Shown here one piece after another: positions 8,776-17,392 of a stretch of DNA of 64,000 nucleotides. Each line of letters starts with the position of its first letter. Within the stretch, counting starts at the first letter, position 1. This DNA is from CAZFER01 sp964517495 (GTDB lineage Bacteria; Hinthialibacterota; Hinthialibacteria; Hinthialibacterales; Hinthialibacteraceae). A program made the position numbers and the translations under genes. A model generated the notes under the pieces. It saw only the letters and a program-made list of their open reading frames with translations, was not told the DNA's origin and did no database searches. The stretch spans positions 1 to 64,000 of the forward strand of contig CAZFER010000005.1 in assembly GCA_964517495.1 (NCBI GenBank), read 5' to 3'.

Positions 8776-9369
8776 TCATTTCCCCTTCAGCAAAGGACGA
8801 AAATACCGAAGATAATCAAGTTGAATCGATTCTGAAGGAAATATTCCTTCACTGACAGACCGTACATCCTCAACAGAGAAAAACGCACGCGGATTAAACT
8901 TCTTAACGGTGTCTATAATGATGGGTAGTTTCCGCCGTTTTATCACAGTAAAGATGACATTGACTTGCCCATCGTTACCATAGGCAGGGACATTGGTAAA
9001 TCCATAATTGTTTTCTTTGAGGTATTTGATCAATTCACTGGCGTCTTTTCGTGTCACGATACGAACCATTAAAAGGCCCAACGCCAGTTTATTTTCGATG
9101 AACATCCCAACATAATTCCCCGTGGCATAACCAGCCGCATAAGCGATAAAGTTAGCAACATTATCAATGTTCTGAATAACCTGGCTGACAATAACCAACC
9201 ACACCAATACTTCGACAAAGCCCAATATTGGAGCGAGCAACGTTTTCCCACGTGTTATAAAAACTATCCTCAAGGTTCCCACCGTCACATCAAGAATACG
9301 TGCGAAAAATATGATCACAGGGAAAATCCAAGGCAAAATTTCTGGAGCGAACCATTGGGAAAAATCCAT
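8776..9369 (-). CDS. UPF0316-type membrane protein (DUF5698 + DUF2179)
   Basis: The protein is 197 aa with three hydrophobic segments in the first 110 residues. These include FPVIIFFARILDVTVGTLRI, VLVWLVIVSQVIQNI and an AYAAGYATGNYVGMFIE segment. The N-terminal FFARxLDVTxGTxRxxxxxRG pattern is typical of the UPF0316/DUF5698 family. Residues 110-190 form a soluble DUF2179-like domain (NNYGFTNVPAYGNDGQVNVI, FNPRAFFSVEDVRSV). The family is conserved but of unknown function. The gene is read leftward, convergent with thrB and divergent from the sigma54 regulator. It interrupts two rightward operons, so it is probably an independent unit. Confidence 0.85.
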   Translation of the reverse strand: MDFSQWFAPEILPWIFPVIIFFARILDVTVGTLRIVFITRGKTLLAPILGFVEVLVWLVIVSQVIQNIDNVANFIAYAAGYATGNYVGMFIENKLALGLLMVRIVTRKDASELIKYLKENNYGFTNVPAYGNDGQVNVIFTVIKRRKLPIIIDTVKKFNPRAFFSVEDVRSVSEGIFPSESIQLDYLRYFRPLLKGK

Positions 9370-9507
9370 TTTGTTCTCCTTTATAAATCGGGATAAAGGT
9401 ATTCAATTAAATTGCGCAAAGTAAAACAACTTTTTATAATTCTTTCATTCGATATTAAAACTATCGAGATCAAAATTTGAAGAACAGCTAGATCGAATCT
9501 TTCAACA

Positions 9508-10911
9508 ATGAGAAAATTGATGATCGTCTGTGACGATCCCTCTATCAGCCAACAGTTTCAACAGCATTTCCAGCACAATGCCAAAGTGGATTGTGCTCCG
9601 GATAAAGAAACATGCTTGGATCGTTTCAAACATAACCGTTATGAACTCATTTTTATCGATCTGGATATTCTTCGTTCAACGACCACAAAATCCATTACTG
9701 ATTATAAAAAGGATATCCAACCTTTTTGGCATACTTTTCCTTCGGCTGAAATCATCGTCTTGACCTATCCTGAAAAAATCCGTGAAGCGGTGATAGCTGT
9801 AAAAGCAGGATTGGGGAATTATCTAACCTACCCCATTAATCCTGACGAACTGAACTATGTGATGGAAAGTTTGTACGAATCCAAGCAGATTCAATATGAA
9901 TTGGACTATCTGCGTGACCGGTTTTGGCAATCAGATTCACTGGAACTGGTGCATACCAACAGCCCCTTGATGAAGGAAGTGTTTGAAAAAGTCAAAGCCG
10001 CCGCCCCCACAAAAATCACGGTGCTATTGATTGGTGAAACGGGTACAGGCAAAGGTGTTATCGCCCGGCTGTTGCACCGTCACAGCCAGCGCAGTCAAAA
10101 CCAATTCATAGCCGTCCATTGTGGAGCAATTCCGGAAAACTTAATCGAAAGTGAATTGTTTGGACATGAAAAAGGCGCCTTTACCGGTGCTATTCGCCGC
10201 CGTCTGGGGAAATTTGAAATCGCCCAAAAAGGAACTATCTTTTTAGATGAGGTTGGAACCATCTCACCTGCCACCCAGATCAAACTATTGCAAGTGTTAC
10301 AAGACCATACCTTTCAACGAGTTGGCGGAGAAGAGATGTTGAGTACCGATGTGCGTGTTGTGGCTGCGACTAATAATGATCTGAAAGCTTTATGCGACAA
10401 AGGCGAATTTAGATCCGATCTGTTTTATCGCTTGAATGTATTCCCAATCGAAATCCCTCCCCTTCGCCATCGAGGGAAGGACATTCCACTATTAATAGGT
10501 GTGTTTCTAGAAAAATTGAACAAGTTCCACCTTAAAGAAATACATGGTGTTCATCCTATCGTATTGGAAGCCTTTCAACGTTATAGTTGGCCAGGCAATA
10601 TTCGTGAATTGGAAAATATAATGGAACGGGCTTATATATTAGAAACCCAATCCATCCTAATGCCGGAACGCTTTCCTTCTGAAATTTTCAACGATCATTC
10701 CCCACAATCACCTATCAAGATCAATCCAACTCTCCCATTAACCAAAGCAAGGCACATAGTCATTGAGCAATTTGAAAAAGCCTATCTAATGGATTTATTG
10801 AAACAATACCATGGACGTATCAACCGAACCGCTGAAGCCGCTGGCATCACAACCCGCCAGCTTCACAAATTACTCACCAAATATGGCATCCATAAAGAAG
10901 AATTCAAATAG
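9508..10911 (+). CDS. Sigma54-dependent response regulator (NtrC type)
   Basis: The protein is 467 aa with three domains. Residues 1-120 form a receiver domain with likely phosphoacceptor Asp51 (LIFIDLDI) and acidic DD at 9-10. Residues 150-380 form the AAA+ domain: Walker A GETGTGKG at 176-183, the sigma54-contacting GAFTGA loop at 223-228 and Walker B GTIFLDEVGTI. Residues 425-465 form a Fis-type helix-turn-helix (INRTAEAAGITTRQLHKLLT). All elements needed for sigma54 activation are intact. No histidine kinase gene is in the window. The next rightward operon (11256-20602) is the obvious candidate target, but I found no convincing -24/-12 (TGGCAC-N5-TTGC) element upstream of it. Confidence 0.9.
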   Translation: MRKLMIVCDDPSISQQFQQHFQHNAKVDCAPDKETCLDRFKHNRYELIFIDLDILRSTTTKSITDYKKDIQPFWHTFPSAEIIVLTYPEKIREAVIAVKAGLGNYLTYPINPDELNYVMESLYESKQIQYELDYLRDRFWQSDSLELVHTNSPLMKEVFEKVKAAAPTKITVLLIGETGTGKGVIARLLHRHSQRSQNQFIAVHCGAIPENLIESELFGHEKGAFTGAIRRRLGKFEIAQKGTIFLDEVGTISPATQIKLLQVLQDHTFQRVGGEEMLSTDVRVVAATNNDLKALCDKGEFRSDLFYRLNVFPIEIPPLRHRGKDIPLLIGVFLEKLNKFHLKEIHGVHPIVLEAFQRYSWPGNIRELENIMERAYILETQSILMPERFPSEIFNDHSPQSPIKINPTLPLTKARHIVIEQFEKAYLMDLLKQYHGRINRTAEAAGITTRQLHKLLTKYGIHKEEFK

Positions 10912-10959
10912 AGATCCACATTCATCACATAAAAACAAGAACAGATAGTACCGATTTGA

Positions 10960-10990
10960 GATTAATCGGAATTATAGATTCCGATTAATC
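10960..10990. repeat. 13-bp perfect inverted repeat (terminator-like or operator)
   Basis: GATTAATCGGAAT (10960-10972) is repeated inverted at 10978-10990 around a 5-nt loop, TATAG. It lies 48 nt after the stop of the sigma54 regulator. No run of T follows, so it is not a classical Rho-independent terminator. It could act as a 3' stabilising hairpin or a protein-binding palindrome. Confidence 0.5.
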
Positions 10991-11127
10991 AATATACAAA
11001 CAATCTAGCCGTCTGAATATGTGAAGAAACGGCATTTATACAGTCAAATTAATAAAAATCCAAACCTATGCATTACTACTCAAAAGCCGAGGAGAAAGCT
11101 TAATAAGGTTGACATTTTATCCTGTAT

Positions 11128-11144
11128 CGGAATTTCGAATTCCG
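11128..11144. repeat. Second inverted repeat upstream of the KamA operon
   Basis: CGGAATT-TCG-AATTCCG is a perfect 7-bp inverted repeat. It shares the core CGGAAT/ATTCCG with the palindrome at 10960-10990. Two related palindromes between a regulator and an operon suggest paired sites for one DNA-binding protein; this is inference. Confidence 0.35.
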
Positions 11145-11255
11145 GTTTACTGCGGTTTCATTTTCAAAACTCAAATAAAATCAACCAGTTAACGAGTTGG
11201 CCTGTTTTTTGAAGGTATAGGTTATCAAATATTCAATCAAAAAAAGAGTGAAAAA

Positions 11256-11531
11256 ATGTCGAGTACGACCATGACAAAACTTGAACGATGTAAAAATGCC
11301 ATCATTGAAGGACTGGTTACTGCCTCTAACTGGGATGATGAAGGAAATATAACAGAAGTCACCATCGCTGCCACCAATGAGTCGGAATATGCGGTGATGG
11401 ATAATGTTAAAGGGAGAAAGCTATACAACTTGATTCAACAGCATGTACGGGCGGTTGGAAGCGTGGGGAAAGATAAAACAGGACGTAGAACAATCGTTGT
11501 GACACAATTCAATGTTATTCGCCGATGGTAA
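11256..11531 (+). CDS. Small OB-fold-like protein of unknown function, first gene of the KamA operon
   Basis: The protein is 91 aa. The start is ATG 11256 or ATG 11271, both weakly served by AGAGTG. The pattern is IIEGLVTASNWDDEGNITEV, then a helix (GRKLYNLIQQ), then HVRAVGSVGKDKTGRRTIVV and TQFNVI. Strands with a V-x-G-x-V turn and a KTGRRTI hairpin resemble small single-domain OB-folds. There is no signal peptide, membrane segment or cysteine cluster. It lies 50 nt before the aminomutase gene and heads a run of eight same-strand genes with short gaps. I have a weak memory of similar small proteins beside kamA in other genomes but cannot verify it. A binding or chaperone role is possible. 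Confidence 0.65.
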   Translation: MSSTTMTKLERCKNAIIEGLVTASNWDDEGNITEVTIAATNESEYAVMDNVKGRKLYNLIQQHVRAVGSVGKDKTGRRTIVVTQFNVIRRW

Positions 11532-11581
11532 AAAATCAATAAATCCCCGAAGTATTTAAATAAGGAAGGATAAGATAACCA

Positions 11582-12922
11582 ATGAGTCATAACGCCTCAA
11601 AATCTGAAAAAGATGAAAAACCTCCAAGTTCATTCGTACAAATCACACCATCAGTAAATATCATTTCACAGGAAACATCCAATTCCAAAGCATATGTTAA
11701 CCATTCCGGCACAATACAACTACAACTCAACAAAAATGGCAATGGGAAAGTCAAACTTCTACCCACACGACGGACCAGTTTTAAGGTTTCGGTAAAATCC
11801 CAATCGTTCAGGTCAACGTATTTCTCCGAAGCCACTGAGTTAGACTGGAACGACTGGCGTTGGCAATTGCGTCATAGAATACGAGATATTGAAAAGTTGT
11901 CCCACATCATTAATTTAACTGAAGATGAGCGTGAGGCGATCAAACGTCACCACGGCTCATTACCAGTGGGAATTAATCCCTATTATGCCAGTTTGCTTGA
12001 TCCCATTAATTTTGACCAACCGCTGCGGCGAACCGTTGTACCAGTAATGAATGAGTATGTACATGTTCCGGGTGAAGCAGATGATCCATTAGGTGAGGAT
12101 GGCCATTCACCGGTACCGGGTTTGGTTCACCGCTATCCAGACAGGGTGTTGTTCCTGATCACTGGTTTCTGTTCCACCTATTGCCGTTATTGCACACGAT
12201 CTCGAATGGTCGGTAATTCCGGTGAATATCGTTTTGATGTCAGCCAGTGGGAACGCGCGATTCAATATATTGAATCGAATCCAGCAATACGCGACGTTCT
12301 GCTCTCGGGCGGCGATCCATTAACTTTATCAGATGACCGTCTGGAGTGGTTGCTCATACGCTTAAGAAAAATTCCTCATGTGGATTTCATTCGAATTGGG
12401 AGTAAAGTCCCAGCGGTTCTTCCGCAACGTATCACACCATCATTAACTCGTATGCTTAAACGATTTCATCCCCTTTGGTTAAGTTTGCATTTCGTCCATC
12501 CCGCCGAATTAACCCTTGAATCCAAACAGGCATGCGAACGACTGGCGGATGCCGGTATACCACTAGGCAGTCAAACCGTATTAATGGCAGGAATAAACGA
12601 CAATGTGGAAACCATGAAGCAGCTCATGCACCAATTGTTAAAGGTACGAGTGAAGCCCTATTACCTGTATCAATGTGATCCGATATCTGGTTCATCACAT
12701 TTTCGTACCTCGGTATCAAAAGGGCTGGAAATCATCCAAGGTCTGCGTGGCCATACTACCGGTTATGCCGTACCAACCTATGTAATCGATGCACCGGGTG
12801 GTGGTGGTAAAATCCCACTCCTGCCGGATAGTGTGGTAGGACGTGATGGAGATGATCTGTTGTTAAAGAACTACGAAGGCAACATTTATCGTTATCCCGA
12901 TCCTTTAAAAAGTGAGTCGTAA
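11582..12922 (+). CDS. kamA: Lysine 2,3-aminomutase family radical SAM enzyme
   Basis: The protein is 446 aa, with AAGGAAGGAT upstream of the ATG. Radical SAM cysteines are C197, C201 and C204 (FCSTYCRYCTRSR). The PLP lysine is K410 in DAPGGGGKIPLLP. Two aspartates that bind the ammonium groups of lysine in the clostridial enzyme are conserved: D366 (YLYQCDPISG) and D403 (PTYVIDAPG). HFRTSVSKGLEIIQGLRGHT is nearly identical to the Clostridium enzyme, so L-lysine to L-beta-lysine is the most likely reaction. The first 80 residues are a polar extension before the family start at LDWNDWRWQLRHRI. The next ATP-grasp gene follows after 16 nt. No ablB-type acetyltransferase of full length is adjacent, so the product may go to the ATP-grasp enzymes. 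Confidence 0.92.
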   Translation: MSHNASKSEKDEKPPSSFVQITPSVNIISQETSNSKAYVNHSGTIQLQLNKNGNGKVKLLPTRRTSFKVSVKSQSFRSTYFSEATELDWNDWRWQLRHRIRDIEKLSHIINLTEDEREAIKRHHGSLPVGINPYYASLLDPINFDQPLRRTVVPVMNEYVHVPGEADDPLGEDGHSPVPGLVHRYPDRVLFLITGFCSTYCRYCTRSRMVGNSGEYRFDVSQWERAIQYIESNPAIRDVLLSGGDPLTLSDDRLEWLLIRLRKIPHVDFIRIGSKVPAVLPQRITPSLTRMLKRFHPLWLSLHFVHPAELTLESKQACERLADAGIPLGSQTVLMAGINDNVETMKQLMHQLLKVRVKPYYLYQCDPISGSSHFRTSVSKGLEIIQGLRGHTTGYAVPTYVIDAPGGGGKIPLLPDSVVGRDGDDLLLKNYEGNIYRYPDPLKSES

Positions 12923-12938
12923 TCAAGGAGTGCTGTCA

Positions 12939-13979
12939 ATGAAAATAGGCATTACATATGATCTGCGTGATGATTATCTGGCTGAAGGATATTCAGAGAT
13001 TGAAACAGCTGAATTCGACAAGCAAAGCACCATCGATGCCATCGATCAAACCTTGCAATCCTTGGGATTTGTGACAGATCGGATTGGTAACATTCGCCAC
13101 TTAGTGCAACGGTTGTCCATGGGTGATAGGTGGAATCTTGTCTTCAACATAGCGGAAGGCATGTATGGCATCGGGCGTGAGGCGCAAGTTCCCGCTCTGC
13201 TGGATGCTTATTCCATCCCTTACACTTTTTCAGATCCATTGGTTCTTTCCCTGTCACTGCATAAGGGAATGTGCAAGCAGGTAGTGCGAGCACTGGGATT
13301 ACCCACACCTGATTTCTGGATCATAGATAACATGGAACAACTGATGAAGTTAACCTGCCCTTTCCCCGCATTCCTTAAACCGAATGCCGAAGGAACAGGC
13401 AAAGGAATTACCGCCGCATCCAAAGTCGATTCATATCATGAACTACACCATGTTGGACAAAACCTGCTAAATCAATTCAATCAACCTCTTTTAGTGGAAA
13501 CATTCCTTCCGGGTCGTGAATTCACCGTTGGTATCCTTGGTTCGGGAGATGGATCTCGTGTAATTGGTTGCATGGAAATCATACTCAACGCCCAAGCAGA
13601 AACCGATGTCTATTCCTACCACAACAAGGAATTTTATGAAGAATTGGTCGAATACCGTCGAGTGGATGATGCATTAGCGCTACAAGCCTGCGATATAGCA
13701 TTACAGGCTTGGAAAGGATTGGGTTGCCGGGACGCTGGCCGAGTTGACCTACGAACAGACGCCAATGGCATTCCCAATTTCATGGAAGTGAATCCCCTGG
13801 CCGGTCTGCATCCAGACCATTCCGATCTTCCCATTCTCTGCAACATGGTGGGCATCACCTATAAACATTTAATTGGCATTATCATTCAATCCGCATGGAA
13901 ACGTGTTTTAAATACTCATCAACCATCTTGTTTATATCATACCCAAACCACAGATAAAGACTATTTAGCGACTGCATAA
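12939..13979 (+). CDS. D-alanine-D-alanine ligase-like ATP-grasp enzyme (first copy)
   Basis: The protein is 346 aa. ATG 12939 is chosen because AAGGAG lies 8 nt before it; an in-frame GTG at 12912 would overlap kamA without a site. The N-domain contains NIAEGMYGIGREAQVPALLD, which replaces the ligase motif HGxxGEDGxxQ and keeps the Glu and Gln. IPYTFSDPLVLSLSLHK is the family hinge. ATP-grasp elements are FLKPNAEGTGKGI (Lys plus glycine loop), LVETFLPGREFTVG and the metal site GRVDLRTDANG with MEVNPLAGLHPDHSDLP. D-Ala ligases join two amino acids through an acyl phosphate. A second divergent copy follows and no cell-wall genes are nearby, so the substrates are probably not D-Ala. I infer beta-lysine as one partner. 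Confidence 0.85.
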   Translation: MKIGITYDLRDDYLAEGYSEIETAEFDKQSTIDAIDQTLQSLGFVTDRIGNIRHLVQRLSMGDRWNLVFNIAEGMYGIGREAQVPALLDAYSIPYTFSDPLVLSLSLHKGMCKQVVRALGLPTPDFWIIDNMEQLMKLTCPFPAFLKPNAEGTGKGITAASKVDSYHELHHVGQNLLNQFNQPLLVETFLPGREFTVGILGSGDGSRVIGCMEIILNAQAETDVYSYHNKEFYEELVEYRRVDDALALQACDIALQAWKGLGCRDAGRVDLRTDANGIPNFMEVNPLAGLHPDHSDLPILCNMVGITYKHLIGIIIQSAWKRVLNTHQPSCLYHTQTTDKDYLATA

Positions 13980-13994
13980 GAAAGCCGAAATAGA

Positions 13995-15014
13995 ATGAGA
14001 ATAACAATTTTACATAGTGCCATTCATGATTCAAACAAACCCGATGAACAGGATACATTAATTCAGGTTCAATCCGTGGAAAACATCTTGAACACAGTGG
14101 GACACTCAATCGTTTGTTTGCCCTTTGAAGGGGAATTGATCGATATGGCTGACCGGTTAAAAAGCACCAATCCCGATTTGGTTTTCAATTTGGTCGAATC
14201 AGTAGATGGTCAGGCCCGCTATATTCATTTGGCTCCTGCCTTAATGGAAGCCACTAATATCCCCTTCACGGGTTCATCATCAGACAGCCTGTTTTGTACG
14301 ACCAATAAACTGATGGCAAAACGTATGATGCGGCTTTATCACATCCAAACGCCACCCTGGTTAACAACCAAAAATATTCATCTTTATGATAAGCTCCCTG
14401 CTCATGCCTATATCATCAAATCAGTTTGGGAACATGCTTCAATTGGTTTGGACGAAGATTCGGTGATTATCTCTAACTCACCCAGCCACTTGTTTAAGCA
14501 CATAGAAAAGAAACAAGAGTTATACGGTGGAGAATTCTTCGCTGAACAATATATTGAAGGAAGAGAATTTAATCTGACATTATTAGCAAAAGAAAATGAG
14601 GCGGAACTACTTCCACCTGCTGAAATCATTTTTCAAAACTATCCAAAAGATAAAAAGCGAGTGGTCGGTTATCGCGCTAAATGGGTCAGTGATTCCTTCG
14701 AATTTTCCAACACACCACGCTGTTTCGATATTGATGAAGAGGATCAATACTTGCTTTGGCAATTGAAGGAGCTTGCTAAACGATGCTGGAAATTGTTTGG
14801 CCTGGAAGGGTACGCCCGTATTGATTTTCGTATCGATCAAAGTGGTCATCCCTGGGTTCTGGAAGTCAACACCAATCCATGCTTGTCACCCGACAGTGGT
14901 TTTATTGCCGCCGCACAAAAAGCAGGCTATACCTTAAACGATGTAATTGAACGCATTGTCCAATTTGTAAACCATTCCACATGCGATGCATTAGATCAGC
15001 AACTGGCTGTATAA
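13995..15014 (+). CDS. D-alanine-D-alanine ligase-like ATP-grasp enzyme (second copy)
   Basis: The protein is 339 aa and starts 15 nt after the first ATP-grasp gene. It has the same layout: N-domain VFNLVESVDGQARYIHLAP, hinge IPFTGSSSDSLFCTTNK, central YIIKSVWEHASIGL with the ATP-binding Lys, FFAEQYIEGREFNL, and the metal site YARIDFRIDQSGHPWVLEVN followed by NPCLSPDSGF. Asp and Glu/Asn metal ligands are present. It is clearly divergent from its neighbour in the substrate-facing loops. Two different ligases suggest two successive condensations, or a heteromeric enzyme, rather than simple gene duplication for dosage. Confidence 0.85.
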   Translation: MRITILHSAIHDSNKPDEQDTLIQVQSVENILNTVGHSIVCLPFEGELIDMADRLKSTNPDLVFNLVESVDGQARYIHLAPALMEATNIPFTGSSSDSLFCTTNKLMAKRMMRLYHIQTPPWLTTKNIHLYDKLPAHAYIIKSVWEHASIGLDEDSVIISNSPSHLFKHIEKKQELYGGEFFAEQYIEGREFNLTLLAKENEAELLPPAEIIFQNYPKDKKRVVGYRAKWVSDSFEFSNTPRCFDIDEEDQYLLWQLKELAKRCWKLFGLEGYARIDFRIDQSGHPWVLEVNTNPCLSPDSGFIAAAQKAGYTLNDVIERIVQFVNHSTCDALDQQLAV

Positions 15015-15040
15015 CGAGTTGATATTTTTCCCTTTTAAGA

Positions 15041-16792
15041 ATGGAGATGATTCATTTGTTTCGTATTCGCCGGATTTTTGATGATACCTCGCCCGGAAAC
15101 CGTGAAGCCATTCGGCATGTCATTGAAATCCTAAAAAAGGTTTTCCCTTCAGTTGATAAGCATGAATTCGAACGCTTACCGGAAAAATTGCTTAATCCTT
15201 TAAAATACCGCTTTCGCACCCTTTTATTCGTTGCTGAGGGATCACGAGGTATAATTAAAGGTTTTGCCATATTCGATCATGCTCCCGATTTACAGTTCTG
15301 TTATTTAGACTACCTTTCCACCGATCCTGCCAAAAAGGGAGGAGGAATTGGGGGAGCATTATATGAACGTATTCGAGAAGAAGCATTGCATCTTGAAACG
15401 GTTGGTTTGTTTTTCGAATGCCTGCCTGATGATCCCACTCTTTGTCATGATGAAAAACTGTTAAAGGAAAACAAAGCTCGTCTACGATTTTATGAACGAT
15501 ACGGTGCACGTCCTATTATCAATACACGTTATGAAACACCCTTGAATATCGGTGACGACTGTCCGCCTTATCTTGTGTTTGATGGACTTGGAAGAAATCA
15601 AAACCTGGATCGTGATGAAACCAGGAGAATCATCCGCGCCATTTTGGAACGTAAATACAAACATAGATGTCCGGAGAGTTATGTTCAAATGGTGCTGGAT
15701 TCCATAAAAGACGATCCTATCAAATTGCGTGAACCGTTATATAGTAAAAAAAAAAATATTCCAGCCCGCGCTATTTCAGCTCGTTCAAAAATACCTCTGG
15801 CTGTATTGGTCGTAAACGATCAACATGATATTCATCACGTTCGAGAACGAGGGTATGTGGAATCTCCGGTTCGTATATCATCCATCCTGTCTGAAATAAA
15901 CAAAATGAATTTGTTTGAGTCCATCCCTCCAAAAACCTATCCGGAAAAATATATTAAAGCCGTTCATGAAAACCGTTTTGTTGATTTTTTAAAAAAAGTA
16001 TGTACCAATGTTGAACCCCAAAAATCTGTCTATCCTTACGTTTTCCCCATCCGCAATAGCACTCGCCCGCCCAAGGAACTCCCCATACAAGCAGGTTATT
16101 ATTGTATCGACACCTTCACCCCACTCAATCACAATGCGTATATCGCAGCTAAGCGAGCCGTGGATTGCTGCCTGACCGCAGCTGAACATCTCTTAGGAAA
16201 ATTTGATTTGGCCTATGCCTTGGTTCGTCCACCAGGACACCATGCCGAACGCCGGGCTTTCGGTGGATTTTGTTATTTTAATTCAGCGGCCATCGCAACC
16301 CATTATTTAAGCCAGTATGGTAAAGTCGCCATCATCGATATTGATTATCATCACGGCAATGGAACACAGGATATTTTTTATCGGCGTGCGGATGTTTTCA
16401 CCGCTTCAATCCATGGCCATCCCCGTTTTGCATACCCCTATTTCTGCGGATTTGCGGATGAAATTGGTGAAGGAGAAGGAAAAGGATTTAATCTTAACCT
16501 CCCCTTGCCCGAAACGGTCGATGGGAAAAAATTCCATGAAGCCTTATCAAAAGTTTTAAAAAAGGTGGAAATATTTAACCCTCGTTTCATCGTTATTTCT
16601 CTGGGAGGAGATACGGCAAAGGGGGATCCCACTGGAACCTGGAATTTAACCTCAGCAGATTTTGAACAAAATGGAGCCATGATCTCACAATTAAAACACC
16701 CAACTCTGATCGTACAAGAAGGCGGCTATCGAACTCGAAGTTTAGGTATCAATATACGCCATTTTTTTCAAGGGCTAATGTCCAGAAAGTAA
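15041..16792 (+). CDS. GNAT acetyltransferase fused to a class II histone-deacetylase/acetylpolyamine amidohydrolase
   Basis: The protein is 583 aa. Residues 1-185 form a GNAT domain with an acetyl-CoA loop near KGGGIGGALYERIREEA (99-115) and the fold-ending LRFYERYGARPI. Residues 250-580 form a zinc deacetylase of the arginase/HDAC fold. It has RPPGHHAE with catalytic H400/H401, IDIDYHHGNGTQDIFY with zinc ligands D435 and H437, LGGD with D524, and Tyr563 in GGYRT. All catalytic residues are intact. An N-acetyl group could thus be added and removed by one polypeptide on the same class of amine, such as the epsilon-amine of lysine or beta-lysine. It is the fourth catalytic step in the operon, 26 nt after the second ligase. 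Confidence 0.9.
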   Translation: MEMIHLFRIRRIFDDTSPGNREAIRHVIEILKKVFPSVDKHEFERLPEKLLNPLKYRFRTLLFVAEGSRGIIKGFAIFDHAPDLQFCYLDYLSTDPAKKGGGIGGALYERIREEALHLETVGLFFECLPDDPTLCHDEKLLKENKARLRFYERYGARPIINTRYETPLNIGDDCPPYLVFDGLGRNQNLDRDETRRIIRAILERKYKHRCPESYVQMVLDSIKDDPIKLREPLYSKKKNIPARAISARSKIPLAVLVVNDQHDIHHVRERGYVESPVRISSILSEINKMNLFESIPPKTYPEKYIKAVHENRFVDFLKKVCTNVEPQKSVYPYVFPIRNSTRPPKELPIQAGYYCIDTFTPLNHNAYIAAKRAVDCCLTAAEHLLGKFDLAYALVRPPGHHAERRAFGGFCYFNSAAIATHYLSQYGKVAIIDIDYHHGNGTQDIFYRRADVFTASIHGHPRFAYPYFCGFADEIGEGEGKGFNLNLPLPETVDGKKFHEALSKVLKKVEIFNPRFIVISLGGDTAKGDPTGTWNLTSADFEQNGAMISQLKHPTLIVQEGGYRTRSLGINIRHFFQGLMSRK

Positions 16793-16798
16793 AGACTC

Positions 16799-17356
16799 AT
16801 GTTTCAAACAAGTAAAACCAATTTTGATTGTACCTCAGCCAATGTTCTAACACCTTCATCATCTGATCAAATCACACCCATGATAACATTTAGGCAGAAC
16901 GTTCAACCAAAGGATATAGAACAAGTGCGACTAATTGTGGAATCAACCGATTTTTTTGATCCCGATGAAATTGATATAGCCACGGAACTCGTACAAGAAA
17001 GGCTAGCCAAAGGCGAACAAAGCGGGTATTTTTTCTTGTTCACTGAAATCGAAGGCAGAATAGCCGGTTATACCTGTTATGGTCCCATTCCAGCCACTGA
17101 AGCCAGTTATGATCTTTACTGGATTGCTGTCCACAATGCTTACAGAGGACATGGGATAGGAAAACGCTTATTGAAAGAAACCGAATCCCTTATCGTTCAA
17201 CAAGGTGGTCAGCGTATCTATATTGAGACTTCATCATTGGATTACTACCAGCCAACACGGTTGTTTTATTTGAAGAATGGATATCATGTGGAGGCCACCT
17301 TGAAAGATTTTTATTATGCAGGTGATTCAAAACTTATCTATCTCAAAGTCATTTAA
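16799..17356 (+). CDS. GNAT-family N-acetyltransferase
   Basis: The protein is 185 aa. Residues 28-185 form the GNAT domain, with beta-strands around LYWIAVHNAYRGHGIGKRLL (acetyl-CoA motif YRGHGIGKRLL) and the closing LFYLKNGYHVEATLKDFY. The first 27 residues are polar. An internal ATG at 16880 fits the domain border, but neither start has a strong ribosome-binding site; ATG 16799 lies 6 nt after the previous stop, which suggests coupling. It is much shorter than AblB beta-lysine acetyltransferases (about 270 aa) and I do not see the AblB signature, so I do not call it ablB. The likely substrate is an amine made by this operon. Confidence 0.85.
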   Translation: MFQTSKTNFDCTSANVLTPSSSDQITPMITFRQNVQPKDIEQVRLIVESTDFFDPDEIDIATELVQERLAKGEQSGYFFLFTEIEGRIAGYTCYGPIPATEASYDLYWIAVHNAYRGHGIGKRLLKETESLIVQQGGQRIYIETSSLDYYQPTRLFYLKNGYHVEATLKDFYYAGDSKLIYLKVI

Positions 17357-17392
17357 AATCGGTGTTTGGTTTCTCATAGAATTGGAACAACA

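Larger units (their letters stand above)
10912..11255. other. Intergenic region upstream of the KamA operon
   Basis: This 344-base A+T-rich gap holds two perfect inverted repeats (listed separately) and a TTGACA at 11109-11114 without a clear -10 at standard spacing. A 63-codon open frame at 11021-11212 has no ribosome-binding site and no recognisable sequence, so I do not call it. The gap probably contains the end of the regulator transcript and the promoter of the next operon. Confidence 0.5.

Noticed and set aside
10960..10990. A classical Rho-independent terminator
   Set aside because: The stem is perfect but not followed by a T run on either strand.
11109..11140. A sigma70 promoter at TTGACA before the KamA operon
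   Set aside because: No acceptable -10 hexamer lies 16-18 bases downstream.
11021..11212. A 63-codon open frame upstream of the KamA operon
   Set aside because: It has no ribosome-binding site and no recognisable sequence, and it overlaps the palindrome at 11128-11144. It is probably chance.
16799..17356. Calling this GNAT ablB (beta-lysine N-acetyltransferase)
   Set aside because: It is about 85 residues shorter than AblB and lacks a signature I can recognise; context alone is not enough.
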